DNA of 64,000 nt. Origin: Duganella lactea. GTDB lineage: Bacteria; Pseudomonadota; Gammaproteobacteria; Burkholderiales; Burkholderiaceae_D. Positions 8,315 through 16,920 of the stretch are shown here, piece by piece. Both the position numbers and the translations under genes were made by a program. The DNA lies in assembly GCF_009857505.1 (NCBI RefSeq), contig NZ_WWCP01000012.1:1-64000 (forward strand), given 5' to 3'. Numbering within the stretch: position 1 is the stretch's first letter; every line of letters begins with the position of its first letter. The notes under the pieces are model-generated. The model made no database searches and had not been told where the DNA came from. It worked only from the letters and a program-made list of their open reading frames with translations.

Positions 8315-11300
8315 ATGACCCAGCCTGCAATCCCCCCTTCCGACGTTCTTTTTGGCCCGTGGCAGGAGCACCTGCTGCGGGAAGAAATCCTGGCCGATCT
8401 GCTGGAAGCGACGGCCGCCCGCGTGCCGGACCAGATTGCGCTGATGTCCGGCGACCATGCGCTGACCTACCGCGAGCTCAACGCGCAGGCCGATCTGGTG
8501 GCGGCGCGGCTGATCGCGGCCGGCGTGGGACCGGGGCAGATCGTCGGTTTGTGGCTGCCGCGCGGCATCCCGCTGCTGGTGCTGCAGGCGGGCATCGCCA
8601 AGGCCGGCGCCGCCTGGCTGCCGGTGGATGAGGACACGCCGGTCGAGCGTCTGCAAGTCTGTCTGGACGACGCCGCCGGCGCCGGCGTGCTGACCTGCGC
8701 CGCCTTTGCGCCGCGGCTGACCGCGCTGGGCGAGTTTGCGGTGTCCGGCCGCCCGGTGTGGACCGCCGAAGCCCTGCTGGCCGCGCCGTCCCCCGATGAA
8801 ACGCTGGCCCGCCGTGGCGCCGTCTCGCCGGATGTTCCGGCCTACGTGATCTATACCTCCGGCTCGACCGGCAAGCCGAAAGGCATCCTGATCACCCAGC
8901 GCAGCATCTGCCACTTCCTGCGCAGCGAAAACGAGGTGCTGGGCGTGACCGGCGCCGACAAGGTCTATCAGGGTTTCTCGGTCGCCTTCGACATGTCGTT
9001 CGAGGAAATCTGGATTTCCTATCTGGTCGGCGCCACGCTGTGGCTCGGCCCCAAGGAAATCAGCGGCGATCCGGAGACCTTGCCGCGCATGCTGGAGCAG
9101 AACCACGTCACCGTGCTGCACGCGGTGCCCACGCTGCTCGCGCTGTTCAATCAGGAGGTGCCCAGCCTGCGGCTGATTAACCTCGGCGGCGAAGCCTGTC
9201 CGGAATCGCTGGTCACGCGCTGGTCGCGCGACGATCGACAGATGTTCAATACCTACGGCCCGACCGAAGCCACCGTCTCGGCCAGCCTGGCGCGTTTGCA
9301 ACCCGGCCAGCCGGTCACCATCGGCCGTCCGCTGCCCAACTACGGCCTGCTGATCATCGACGCCAACACCGATCCCGCGCCCGGCGACACCGCCGCCGGC
9401 AGCCCTGTCCTGCGCCTGCTGCCGCACGGCGAAGTGGGCGAACTATGCATCACCGGTCCCGGTCTGGCGGCTGGCTATCTTGGCCGCCCCGACCTGACGG
9501 CCGAAAAATTCCTGCCCAATCCCTGGTCCACCGGCCCGCGCGATACGCGCCTGTACCGCACCGGCGACCTGGCGCGCATTGGCCCGGACGGCGAAGTGAC
9601 CTGTCTTGGCCGCGCCGACGACCAGGTGAAGATTCGCGGCTTCCGCGTCGAACTGGGCGAAATCGAAGCCCTGCTCGCGCAGCAGCCGGGCGTGGGCACC
9701 GTCGCCGTCCTGCTGCGCAAGGACGACGGCATCGACCAGCTGGTCGCCTATCTGGTCGCGGACAGCAACGTCACGCTCGACCCGCGCGCGCTGCGCGGCG
9801 CCCTGGCCGAAAAACTGCCGCCCTACATGGTCCCCAGCCGCTACGAAATGCTGGACGCCATGCCGCGCCTGACCTCCGGCAAAATCGACCGCAAAACGCT
9901 GAAGGCCACTCCCTTGAGCGCACCGGCGGCTGGCGGCGCCGAGGACTCCGACCTGCCCGAAACGCCGGCCGAGGAAGCGCTGTTCGCAGCGCTGGCCAGC
10001 CTGTTCCCCGGCCAGCCCATCGTGCGCAGCGCCGATTTCTTCAGCGATCTTGGCGGCCACTCCTTCTTCGCCGCCCGTCTGGCCTCGTCGCTGCGTGCCG
10101 ACCCGCGCTACGCCCACATCACCGTGCGCGACATATACCAGCAGCGGCAGATCGGCAAAATCGCCGAGGTGCTGGCCGCCACTCCCAACGCAGGCAAAGA
10201 AGAACAGGACTGGACGCCGCCATCGCGCCTGAAGCGCTGGATCTGCGGCATCGCCCAGGCGGCGGCCATGCCGCCGCTGGTCACGCTGCGCATGGCGCAA
10301 TGGCTGGCCCCCTTCTTCACGTATCACTTCTTCACCGGCGATCCGGGCGACTCGATCGCCCGCGCCATCGCCGCCTCGGTTGGCGTATTCCTGCTGGCCA
10401 CCGTCGGCGAATTTGGCATCGCCATCGTCGGCAAATGGCTGATCGCCGGCCGCCTCAAGGCCGGCACCTATCCGCTGTGGGGCGTGACCTACTACCGCTG
10501 GTGGCTGGCCGACCGCCTGGTCGAATCGGCGCCGGCCTATCTGCTCAGCGGCTCCTCGCTCAACACCTGGTGGCTGCGCGCGCTCGGCGCCAAGGTTGGC
10601 AAGGACGTCATCATCGGCTCCATGACGCTGCGCGCGCCGGACCTGCTGCACATCGCGGATCACGTCAGCATCGGCAACGCCGTCAACTTTGAAAACGCCC
10701 GCGTCGAACGCGGCCAGCTGCACCTCGGCCTGATCGTGCTGGAAAAGGATGCCTGCATCAGCTCTTTCGCCATCATGGAAGGCAATACCCGCATCGAAAC
10801 GCTGGGCCACCTCGAAGGCCAGTCCGCGCTGGGCGATGGCGGCGTGGTGCCGGCGGGCCGTGTCTGGTCCGGCTCGCCGGCGCGCGATGCCGGCGCCTTC
10901 GACACCAGCAGACTGCCGCCACGTCCGCTGGTTGGCGTCGCCCGGCGCATGGCGGAAGGTGCGTTCTTCGTGCTTGGCATCCTGTTGATCGTCACGCTGT
11001 TCTTCATGCCGGTCTTCCCCAGCTTCGTGCTGATCGACTGGTTCGACGACACCGGCTGGATGCCTTGGCTGCAGAGCGACGACATGCGCATCCAGCTGCT
11101 GCGCTACTTCGTGCTGGCCTTCCCGGCCAGTGCGGTACTGATCATCCTGACCGCGCTGCTGTCGGCCGGCATCCGCTGGGCCGCGCTACCACGATTGAAA
11201 CCGGGCCGCTACGCGGTCCACAGCAACACCTACTGCGCCAAATGGCTGGTCAGCCAGATCCAGGAATCGAGCCTGAACGTCCTGCATGGCATCTACGCCA

Positions 11301-12373
11301 CCGTGTTCGCGCCGTACTGGTATCGGCTGCTCGGCGCCAAGGTCGGCAAGGACGCCGAAATCTCCACCGCGCTGGGCGTGGTGCCGGACATGCTGACGCT
11401 GGGCGACGAAACCTTCATCGCCGATGCCGTCATGCTGGGCGACGAGGAAATCGACGGCGGCTGGATGACCATGCAGCCCACCGTGATCTCGCACCGCAGC
11501 TTCGTCGGCAACGGCGCCTACATCCCGGACGGTACCACGCTGCCCGAGCATGTGCTGATCGGCGTGCACTCGCGCGCGCCGCACAACGCGCAGATGAACA
11601 GTGGCGACACCTGGCTCGGTTCCCCGCCGATCAACCTGCCGGCGCGCGAGCAGACCAGCGGCTATCCGGAGTGGCTGACCTTCCATCCGTCGCCGCTGCG
11701 TCGCCTCGGGCGCGGCCTGATCGAAGCGTTCCGCATCGTCGCGCCGCACGCGCTGGTGATCGCGGTCGGCTACACGCTGGTGCTGGCGGTGATGCCGGCC
11801 GCCGGCGCCGGCCGCTGGGGTGAGGTGATTTGGGACATGGCGCTGGCCGGCCTGGCCTACGGCGTGGGTAATTACGTGTTCGTGGTGCTGCTCAAATGGC
11901 TGCTGATCGGGCGCTATCGCAAACAATCGGAGCCAATGTGGACGCCTTTTGTGTGGCTTTCCGAAGCGGTGACCAATCTGTACGAAGGCATCGCCGTGCC
12001 GAACTTCCTGCGCTACCTGCGCGGCACGCCGTGGCTGCCGCTGGCGTTCAACTGCCTCGGCGCGCGCATCGGTAAGGGCGTCTACATGGACACCACCGAC
12101 ATCACCGAGTTCGATTGCGTGCATATCGGCGACAACAGCGAGCTGAATGCGCTGACTTGCCCGCAGACCCACCTGTTCGAAGACCGCGTGATGAAGATCG
12201 ACCATGTGATCATCGGAAAAAAAGTCTATATGGGGCCGCGTGCCTCGGTGCTTTACAGCGCCAGCGTCGGCGACAACGCCCGCCTCGGCGCGCTGACGCT
12301 GGTGATGAAAGGCGAAACCATCCCCGCCAACGGCAACTGGGCCGGCTGCCCTGCCGCTCCGGCCAGCAAATGA
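8315..12373 (+). CDS. Pls/PosA-family non-ribosomal peptide synthetase (A-T-membrane-C-like)
   Basis: 1352 residues with the layout of epsilon-poly-lysine synthetase (Pls). An adenylation domain covers about 1-530, with ATP motif YTSGSTGKPKG near 180, NTYGPTEATVS near 312 and YRTGDLA...GRADDQVKIRGFRVELGEIE near 414-450. A carrier domain has GGHSFFA near 579, the serine taking phosphopantetheine. The rest has about six membrane helices in pairs separating three left-handed-beta-helix-like repeats, each starting LGA[KR][VI]GK (near 755, 1007 and 1248). In Pls the three tandem domains join amino acids into a homopolymer at the membrane. There is no classical condensation or thioesterase domain. 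By eye-alignment to GrsA, binding-pocket positions 235, 236 and 239 read Asp226, Met227 and Glu230; the acidic residue hints at a basic amino acid substrate (inference). The stop overlaps the next gene's ATG. Confidence 0.9.
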   Translation: MTQPAIPPSDVLFGPWQEHLLREEILADLLEATAARVPDQIALMSGDHALTYRELNAQADLVAARLIAAGVGPGQIVGLWLPRGIPLLVLQAGIAKAGAAWLPVDEDTPVERLQVCLDDAAGAGVLTCAAFAPRLTALGEFAVSGRPVWTAEALLAAPSPDETLARRGAVSPDVPAYVIYTSGSTGKPKGILITQRSICHFLRSENEVLGVTGADKVYQGFSVAFDMSFEEIWISYLVGATLWLGPKEISGDPETLPRMLEQNHVTVLHAVPTLLALFNQEVPSLRLINLGGEACPESLVTRWSRDDRQMFNTYGPTEATVSASLARLQPGQPVTIGRPLPNYGLLIIDANTDPAPGDTAAGSPVLRLLPHGEVGELCITGPGLAAGYLGRPDLTAEKFLPNPWSTGPRDTRLYRTGDLARIGPDGEVTCLGRADDQVKIRGFRVELGEIEALLAQQPGVGTVAVLLRKDDGIDQLVAYLVADSNVTLDPRALRGALAEKLPPYMVPSRYEMLDAMPRLTSGKIDRKTLKATPLSAPAAGGAEDSDLPETPAEEALFAALASLFPGQPIVRSADFFSDLGGHSFFAARLASSLRADPRYAHITVRDIYQQRQIGKIAEVLAATPNAGKEEQDWTPPSRLKRWICGIAQAAAMPPLVTLRMAQWLAPFFTYHFFTGDPGDSIARAIAASVGVFLLATVGEFGIAIVGKWLIAGRLKAGTYPLWGVTYYRWWLADRLVESAPAYLLSGSSLNTWWLRALGAKVGKDVIIGSMTLRAPDLLHIADHVSIGNAVNFENARVERGQLHLGLIVLEKDACISSFAIMEGNTRIETLGHLEGQSALGDGGVVPAGRVWSGSPARDAGAFDTSRLPPRPLVGVARRMAEGAFFVLGILLIVTLFFMPVFPSFVLIDWFDDTGWMPWLQSDDMRIQLLRYFVLAFPASAVLIILTALLSAGIRWAALPRLKPGRYAVHSNTYCAKWLVSQIQESSLNVLHGIYATVFAPYWYRLLGAKVGKDAEISTALGVVPDMLTLGDETFIADAVMLGDEEIDGGWMTMQPTVISHRSFVGNGAYIPDGTTLPEHVLIGVHSRAPHNAQMNSGDTWLGSPPINLPAREQTSGYPEWLTFHPSPLRRLGRGLIEAFRIVAPHALVIAVGYTLVLAVMPAAGAGRWGEVIWDMALAGLAYGVGNYVFVVLLKWLLIGRYRKQSEPMWTPFVWLSEAVTNLYEGIAVPNFLRYLRGTPWLPLAFNCLGARIGKGVYMDTTDITEFDCVHIGDNSELNALTCPQTHLFEDRVMKIDHVIIGKKVYMGPRASVLYSASVGDNARLGALTLVMKGETIPANGNWAGCPAAPASK

Positions 12374-12948
12374 AATCGCTGGCCGTCCATATGTGGCCCG
12401 GTCCCGTGTCGGCGCCGCAGGGTGGCTTGTTCGCGATTTTGATCCACACCGACGGCGGGCCGCATCGTGACGACGCCCGCCGCCAGCTTCGCCTCGCCGC
12501 GCGCGAAGCCCTGGCCGCCGTGCTGCGCGTACCGCTCGACGACATCGGCATCGTCTCCCGGCCTGGCGAGGCGCCATCCGTCGTGCTGACGGGCGCGCCA
12601 ACTGTCATCGGCATCTCACTCAGCCACGACGACCGCTACTCGCTGGCCGCCATCAACCTGCAAGGCCGCATCGGCGCCGACATCCAGCGTGTGCAGGACA
12701 TCCCCGACTGGCAAACGGTCGCCAGCGACTACCTCGGTCCCGTCATCACTGCGGCACTGCAAGCCACGCCAGCAGCCGAGCGCCCGGCCGCGTTCACACA
12801 AGCGTGGACACGGCGCGAGGCCGCGCTAAAATGCCATGCACAACAACTCAGCGAATGGCAAGGTGACCTGCCCGGCCAAGCCATATCGCTGATCCTGCCG
12901 GTTCCGGGCCTGACCGGCCACCTTTACATCGGAGACAACAACGCATGA
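12370..12948 (+). CDS. 4'-phosphopantetheinyl transferase superfamily protein
   Basis: 192 residues. The start ATG at 12370 overlaps the synthetase stop (ATGA); an upstream in-frame extension inside the synthetase gene is a shadow. Family motifs are visible: GISLSHDDRYSLAAINL followed by IGADIQRV, where the aspartate would bind Mg2+, and later FTQAWTRREAALKCHA, equivalent to the (W/F)xxKEA motif. These are Sfp/AcpT-type features, though 'RREAALK' replaces the more usual KEA. The enzyme would convert the carrier domain of the adjoining synthetase from apo to holo form, and the tight coupling to it supports a dedicated role. It is on the short side for an Sfp protein (about 220-230). Confidence 0.85.
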   Translation: MKSLAVHMWPGPVSAPQGGLFAILIHTDGGPHRDDARRQLRLAAREALAAVLRVPLDDIGIVSRPGEAPSVVLTGAPTVIGISLSHDDRYSLAAINLQGRIGADIQRVQDIPDWQTVASDYLGPVITAALQATPAAERPAAFTQAWTRREAALKCHAQQLSEWQGDLPGQAISLILPVPGLTGHLYIGDNNA

Positions 12949-13670
12949 AGATTCTCGCCTTGCTGCTGGCGGCCATCGCCGGCACCGCCACCGCCGCCGA
13001 CTGCGGCCCGGACAAGCTGAACACCGAACGCACCATCGTCCTCAAACGCGAAGGCGCGGCCTACGGCACCCAGCAGCACAGCGCCCTGCCACTGGGCGAC
13101 AAGGAAGTCGTGCTGACCTTCGACGACGGGCCGTCGCCGGAAAACACGCCGCTGGTGCTGAAAGCGCTGGCCGACCAATGTGCCAGGGCTACCTTCTTCA
13201 TGGAAGGCCGGAACCTGCGCCAGTCGCCCGATCTGGCGCGCCGCGTGGTCAGCGAAGGCCACTCCGCCGGCATCCACAGCGACACCCACCCGCACCTGCC
13301 CACCCTCAGCCCGGAACAGCAGCTGGATGACCTGGCCCTCAGCCGCGCCGCCTACAAAGCCGTCTTCGGCGTTGAGACACCGGCCTACCGCTTCCCCTTC
13401 CTCGAAGAGACGCCCATCATGCTGGCGGCGCTCAAGCAAGCCAACATCACCGTCGCCTCGATCGACATGGCCATCAACGACTGGATACCCGAGGACACCA
13501 CCGAAATCCTGGCCCAACGTCTGAACCAAAGCCTCGACAAGGCCGGACGCGGCATCATCCTGATGCACGATGCGAACGGACCAACCGCCAAAGCCCTGCC
13601 AACCCTACTTAAGGTTCTCAAGCACAAAGGCTACAAGGTGGTTCACCTGGAATGGGAAAAAGCGCAGTGA
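12945..13670 (+). CDS. Secreted polysaccharide deacetylase family protein (NodB domain)
   Basis: 241 residues, start overlapping the previous stop by 4 bp (ATGA). A signal peptide (MKILALLLAAIAGTATAADC) indicates export. The NodB/CE4 metal site is complete: TFDDGPSPENTP near residue 62, whose aspartates are the base and a metal ligand; HSDTH near 109 giving the two histidine ligands; AYRFPF near 147; and a C-terminal IILMHD histidine near 206. CE4 enzymes remove N-acetyl or other acyl groups from glycans; a few act on other amides. Its coupling to a peptide-polymer synthetase suggests it works on the product, on a glycan carrying it or on the cell wall to aid release; this is inference. Confidence 0.88.
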   Translation: MKILALLLAAIAGTATAADCGPDKLNTERTIVLKREGAAYGTQQHSALPLGDKEVVLTFDDGPSPENTPLVLKALADQCARATFFMEGRNLRQSPDLARRVVSEGHSAGIHSDTHPHLPTLSPEQQLDDLALSRAAYKAVFGVETPAYRFPFLEETPIMLAALKQANITVASIDMAINDWIPEDTTEILAQRLNQSLDKAGRGIILMHDANGPTAKALPTLLKVLKHKGYKVVHLEWEKAQ

Positions 13671-13697
13671 TGATGGATAAGATCAGAGGAATCTTCG

Positions 13698-14195
13698 TCA
13701 GCCCTGAGACTGAGCCACCGTCCAGGCCATTTTCTGCACTTGAATGTGGGGATGACTTTCGAGCGCTTCCCACTGTGGTAAGAAGGTGAAGCCTTGTTTC
13801 TGGTAGAAGGCTGAGGCCCGGATGTTTTGTGGGGAAACGTCAAGCAGCACGCGGTGGTGGCCGTTTAAGGCTGCATAGGCTTTCACCGCGTCGACCAGGC
13901 GCGTGGCGATAGCTTTGCCGCGCTGCGATGGTGCGACCCACATGGCGATCAGGTAGAGATCCTGGCTTGCGCCGGGCACGTGGGCGACGATGCCAACTAC
14001 TTCATCACCGTCAAACGCCAAGAGGTAGCGCGCCGGACCACGGCCTGCGGCGCGGTCGCGCCATGCCTGCTCGGTGTAGGCGGCTGCGGAGGCGTGCGTG
14101 ACGCCGAAGGCGGTTGGCGCATCGAGCAAGGCGGCCAGACGCACGTGCCTCAGCGCCTGCCAGTCGTTTTCAGTGGTGACGCGAATCTCAGCCAT
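13698..14195 (-). CDS. GNAT family N-acetyltransferase
   Basis: 165 residues. GNAT fold: an N-terminal strand IRVTTENDWQALRHVRLAAL, the central strand DLYLIAMWVAPSQRGKAIATRLV with the acetyl-CoA pyrophosphate loop (Q-R-G-K-A), then VLLDVSPQNIRASAFYQKQGF, the usual end of the domain. It transfers an acetyl group from acetyl-CoA to an amine; the substrate cannot be read from sequence. It is convergent with the deacetylase operon (27 bp gap) and lies 2 bp after the GFA gene on the same strand, so these two and the small gene upstream probably form one transcript. Confidence 0.85.
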   Translation of the reverse strand: MAEIRVTTENDWQALRHVRLAALLDAPTAFGVTHASAAAYTEQAWRDRAAGRGPARYLLAFDGDEVVGIVAHVPGASQDLYLIAMWVAPSQRGKAIATRLVDAVKAYAALNGHHRVLLDVSPQNIRASAFYQKQGFTFLPQWEALESHPHIQVQKMAWTVAQSQG

Positions 14196-14197
14196 TG

Positions 14198-14602
14198 TCA
14201 GAGGTACCGGGTTTCTTGTGGCGGCGTATCCCAGTTGTCGTTCTTGCCGTCCAGGTAGGTGATGGGCGCGGCCGCGAGTTCCGCTTCGCTGACGTCGTCC
14301 AGGCAGGTGACGTTGACCGCGTAAAATTCGCCCCAGCGCGGCGACTGGCCGATGCCGAATGCCCGCACGCCGCAGTGGCGACAGAACAGGTGCTTGTCAC
14401 GCTTGCTAAGGAATTGATAGAGCGTCAGTTCGCCCTCGCCCGACTTCAGGCGGAAGGCTTCGGGTTTGACAATCGCCGGCCAGAAGCGGGCCTTGACGCA
14501 GATGGAGCAGTTGCAGCGCAACGTACCCTGGCCGAGATCAATGTCCGCGTCAAAGGTGACGGCGCCGCAATGGCAGCTACCGTGATAGGTCTTTAGCGTC
14601 AT
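14198..14602 (-). CDS. GFA/CENP-V family zinc protein
   Basis: 134 residues. The zinc-binding cysteine pattern of the GFA family is present: SCHCGAV near residue 9, then RCNCSIC near 29, then FCRHCGV near 73. The family is named after a glutathione-dependent formaldehyde-activating enzyme, but most members have no proven function. It lies 3 bp after the small gene upstream and 2 bp before the GNAT gene, so these genes are likely cotranscribed. Cytoplasmic, with no signal peptide. Confidence 0.85.
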   Translation of the reverse strand: MTLKTYHGSCHCGAVTFDADIDLGQGTLRCNCSICVKARFWPAIVKPEAFRLKSGEGELTLYQFLSKRDKHLFCRHCGVRAFGIGQSPRWGEFYAVNVTCLDDVSEAELAAAPITYLDGKNDNWDTPPQETRYL

Positions 14603-14605
14603 GCT

Positions 14606-14824
14606 TCATTCCAGTTGTACCGCTGCGTTATTGCGCGGCGTGGCGTTTTCGTGCAGCAGGTCGGCCAGGTAATCGCACAGGTCCGCCTCGGCCACGTCGC
14701 CGGGAATGATGAAGTCCGCCGCGCGGCGCTTGCCTTCGGCGCCGAAGTAAAACGCCTGCCACGCACCCGGCGCGCCGGTGACGGCGATGCAGGAACCGAA
14801 AATCTTGAACTTGAGCTGCTTCAT
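14606..14824 (-). CDS. Small conserved hypothetical protein (DUF7661-like)
   Basis: 72 residues. A short beta-rich protein: KFKIFGSCIAVTG, then WQAFYFGAEGKRRAADFIIPG, then a C-terminal helix ADLCDYLADLLHENATP. This pattern resembles the DUF7661 family as I remember it; no function is known. Spacing to the GFA gene (3 bp) supports a three-gene operon with GFA and GNAT. Coding is supported by length, operon spacing and codon use typical of the window. Confidence 0.6.
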   Translation of the reverse strand: MKQLKFKIFGSCIAVTGAPGAWQAFYFGAEGKRRAADFIIPGDVAEADLCDYLADLLHENATPRNNAAVQLE

Positions 14825-14955
14825 TTCAAAGCCCGGATGATGAACGCATCACCGTTAAGAAAAAACAAACATAACACAGCCGTAAAAAAACCGTCAACCC
14901 TCAATCGGGCGCGCCAAGCTTCCGCCAGCGCTTCAGCGGTGATAGCTAAATGCCA

Positions 14956-14985
14956 TTGACATCGCGTCACAGTGCAAGCTAAGGT
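14956..14985 (+). promoter_or_regulatory. Possible sigma70 promoter for the DUF885 gene
   Basis: A perfect -35 hexamer TTGACA (14956-14961) is followed after 18 bp by TAAGGT, a weak -10 (3 of 6 matches). It lies 41 bp before the ATG at 15027, a reasonable leader. The rest of the 202-bp gap between 14825 and 15026 holds no gene I can support. Confidence 0.3.
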
Positions 14986-15026
14986 CAGCATCGCGCTGAT
15001 GCCTTACTTACTCACCGAAGGATGCC

Positions 15027-16871
15027 ATGACCGATTCCCATTCCCGCCGCGATTTCCTGCTAGCCGCACTCTCCGCCACCGCCGCCGGCGCCATGCCCAA
15101 CCTGGCCTGGGCCAACGACGCCGACGCCGCCTTTAACAAGCTGCTGGCCGACATCGCGGAAGAAGTTCTGAAGCTGTCGCCCACCAGCGCCACCGGACTG
15201 GGACTGGACAAGGGACCACGGGCCGCGCTGAAATCACGGCTGGAAGACCTGTCGCCGGCCGGCGACGCCCAATGGGCAGAGGAAGTCAAATCCATCGACA
15301 CCCGGCTGCGCGCCATCGACCGCAAGACGCTCAGCGCCGATGCGCAAACCCGCTACGACACCATCGCCTATGCCGCCGAATCGGGCAAGCAAGGCTTGCG
15401 CTTCCCGTTCGGCGGCGCCGCCAGCGGCTTCTTTGGCGGCACCGCGCCATTCCCCGTCACGCAGCAGGACGGCGCCATCACCCGCATTCCGGAATTCCTC
15501 GACGCGCAGCACCAGATCGCCAACGCCGCCGACGCCGAGGCCTATATCGCACGGCTGGCAAGCCTGGCGAACGTACTGGATCAGGAAACCGCGCGCATCG
15601 CCGAACAAGCCGCCAAGGGCATCATGCCACCGGACTTCATCTGCAAGACCGCGCTGGGCCAGTTGCGCGACTTCCGCAAAACGCCCGCCGCCGAGCAAAA
15701 GCTGGTGGCCTCGATCACCGCGCGCACGCAAAAACAGAACATCGCCGGTGACTGGCATGCGCGCGCCCTGAAACTGGTGGAAGATTCGGTCTATCCCGCG
15801 CTGGAACGGCAGATCGACACCTTCGGCAAGGCCGCCGCCAAAGCCACCAGCGTGGCCGGCGTGCACCGCCTGCCGGACGGCGTGGCCTACTACGCGTGGG
15901 CGCTGCGCCTCGGCACCTCGACCACCCACGGCGCCAGGGAAATCCACGCCATCGGCCTGGAACAGAACAAGCAACTGCAATCGCGCATCGACGCCATCCT
16001 GAAAAAACAGGGCATCACCAACGGCACCGTGGGCCAGCGCCTGCTGGCCTTGTCGAAGGACCCGGCGCGCTTCTACGCCGACAACGACAAGGGCCGCGAG
16101 GAACTGATCGCCTATTGCAACGACCGCGTGGCCGCCGTGCGCAAGCTGATGCCACAGATCTCGCACCTGGACCTGAAAGTGCCGCTTCAAATCAAGCGCG
16201 TGCCGGTCGATATCGAGGCCGGCGCGCCACTGGGCTATATGAACTTTGCCTCGCTGGATGGCTCGCGCCCGGCCATCTACTACATCAACCTGAAGTCGAC
16301 CACGCTGTGGCCCAAGTCGGAAATCGCCACGCTGACCGCGCACGAAGGCTTGCCGGGCCACGCCTGGCAAGGCGCTTACCTGGCCGAACACCACGGCGAA
16401 CTGCCGCTGATCTCTTCGCTGATCGGTTTCAACGCCTTCGTCGAGGGCTGGGCGCTGTATGCGGAACAACTGGTCGATGAATTCGGCCTGTACGCCAACG
16501 ATCCGTTCAGCCAGATCGGCTATCTCCAGGCGCAGCAATTCCGCGCCTGCCGCCTGGTCGTGGACACCGGCATGCACGCGATGAACTGGACGCGCGAGCA
16601 GGCGATCCGCTTCCTGGTCGATAACACGGGTCGCGGCCAGCAAGCCATGACCAGCGAAATCGACCGCTACACGGTATCGCCGGGTCAGGCCTGCGGCTAC
16701 AAGATGGGCCACAACGAAATCCTGCGCCAGCGCGAGCGCGCGAAACAGGCGCTGGGCGGCAAATTCGACCTGCCCGGCTTCAACGACGCGCTGGTGCAAA
16801 GCTGCGGCGTACCGCTGACCGTGCTGCCAAGCGTTATTGATCGCTACATCGCGAAACAACAGCGGACGTAA
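15027..16871 (+). CDS. DUF885 family protein, Tat-exported, peptidase-like
   Basis: 614 residues. It starts with a twin-arginine signal (SRRDFLLAALSATAAGAM), so it is probably exported folded. The body fits DUF885, a family with an M32/M1-like zinc-peptidase look. The likely metal site is HEGLPGH near residues 438-444, with EGWALYAEQLVDEFGLY about 40 residues later and CGYKMGHNEI near the C-terminus. Substrate is unknown; family members are often annotated as carboxypeptidase-like. An AAGGA-type ribosome site precedes the ATG. The D-amino acid dehydrogenase gene follows after 49 bp, which might mean joint processing of peptides and released D-amino acids (weak inference). Confidence 0.85.
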   Translation: MTDSHSRRDFLLAALSATAAGAMPNLAWANDADAAFNKLLADIAEEVLKLSPTSATGLGLDKGPRAALKSRLEDLSPAGDAQWAEEVKSIDTRLRAIDRKTLSADAQTRYDTIAYAAESGKQGLRFPFGGAASGFFGGTAPFPVTQQDGAITRIPEFLDAQHQIANAADAEAYIARLASLANVLDQETARIAEQAAKGIMPPDFICKTALGQLRDFRKTPAAEQKLVASITARTQKQNIAGDWHARALKLVEDSVYPALERQIDTFGKAAAKATSVAGVHRLPDGVAYYAWALRLGTSTTHGAREIHAIGLEQNKQLQSRIDAILKKQGITNGTVGQRLLALSKDPARFYADNDKGREELIAYCNDRVAAVRKLMPQISHLDLKVPLQIKRVPVDIEAGAPLGYMNFASLDGSRPAIYYINLKSTTLWPKSEIATLTAHEGLPGHAWQGAYLAEHHGELPLISSLIGFNAFVEGWALYAEQLVDEFGLYANDPFSQIGYLQAQQFRACRLVVDTGMHAMNWTREQAIRFLVDNTGRGQQAMTSEIDRYTVSPGQACGYKMGHNEILRQRERAKQALGGKFDLPGFNDALVQSCGVPLTVLPSVIDRYIAKQQRT

Positions 16872-16920
16872 AAATTCGTTTGACGGCAGATGGTTTTCTT
16901 GTAAGCTTGTTATCCACATC

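Noticed and set aside
8315..12373. Siderophore NRPS feeding the nearby Fur-regulated receptor
   Set aside because: The synthetase has no condensation or cyclisation domain, no Fur box and no siderophore tailoring genes; its layout is that of Pls/PosA.
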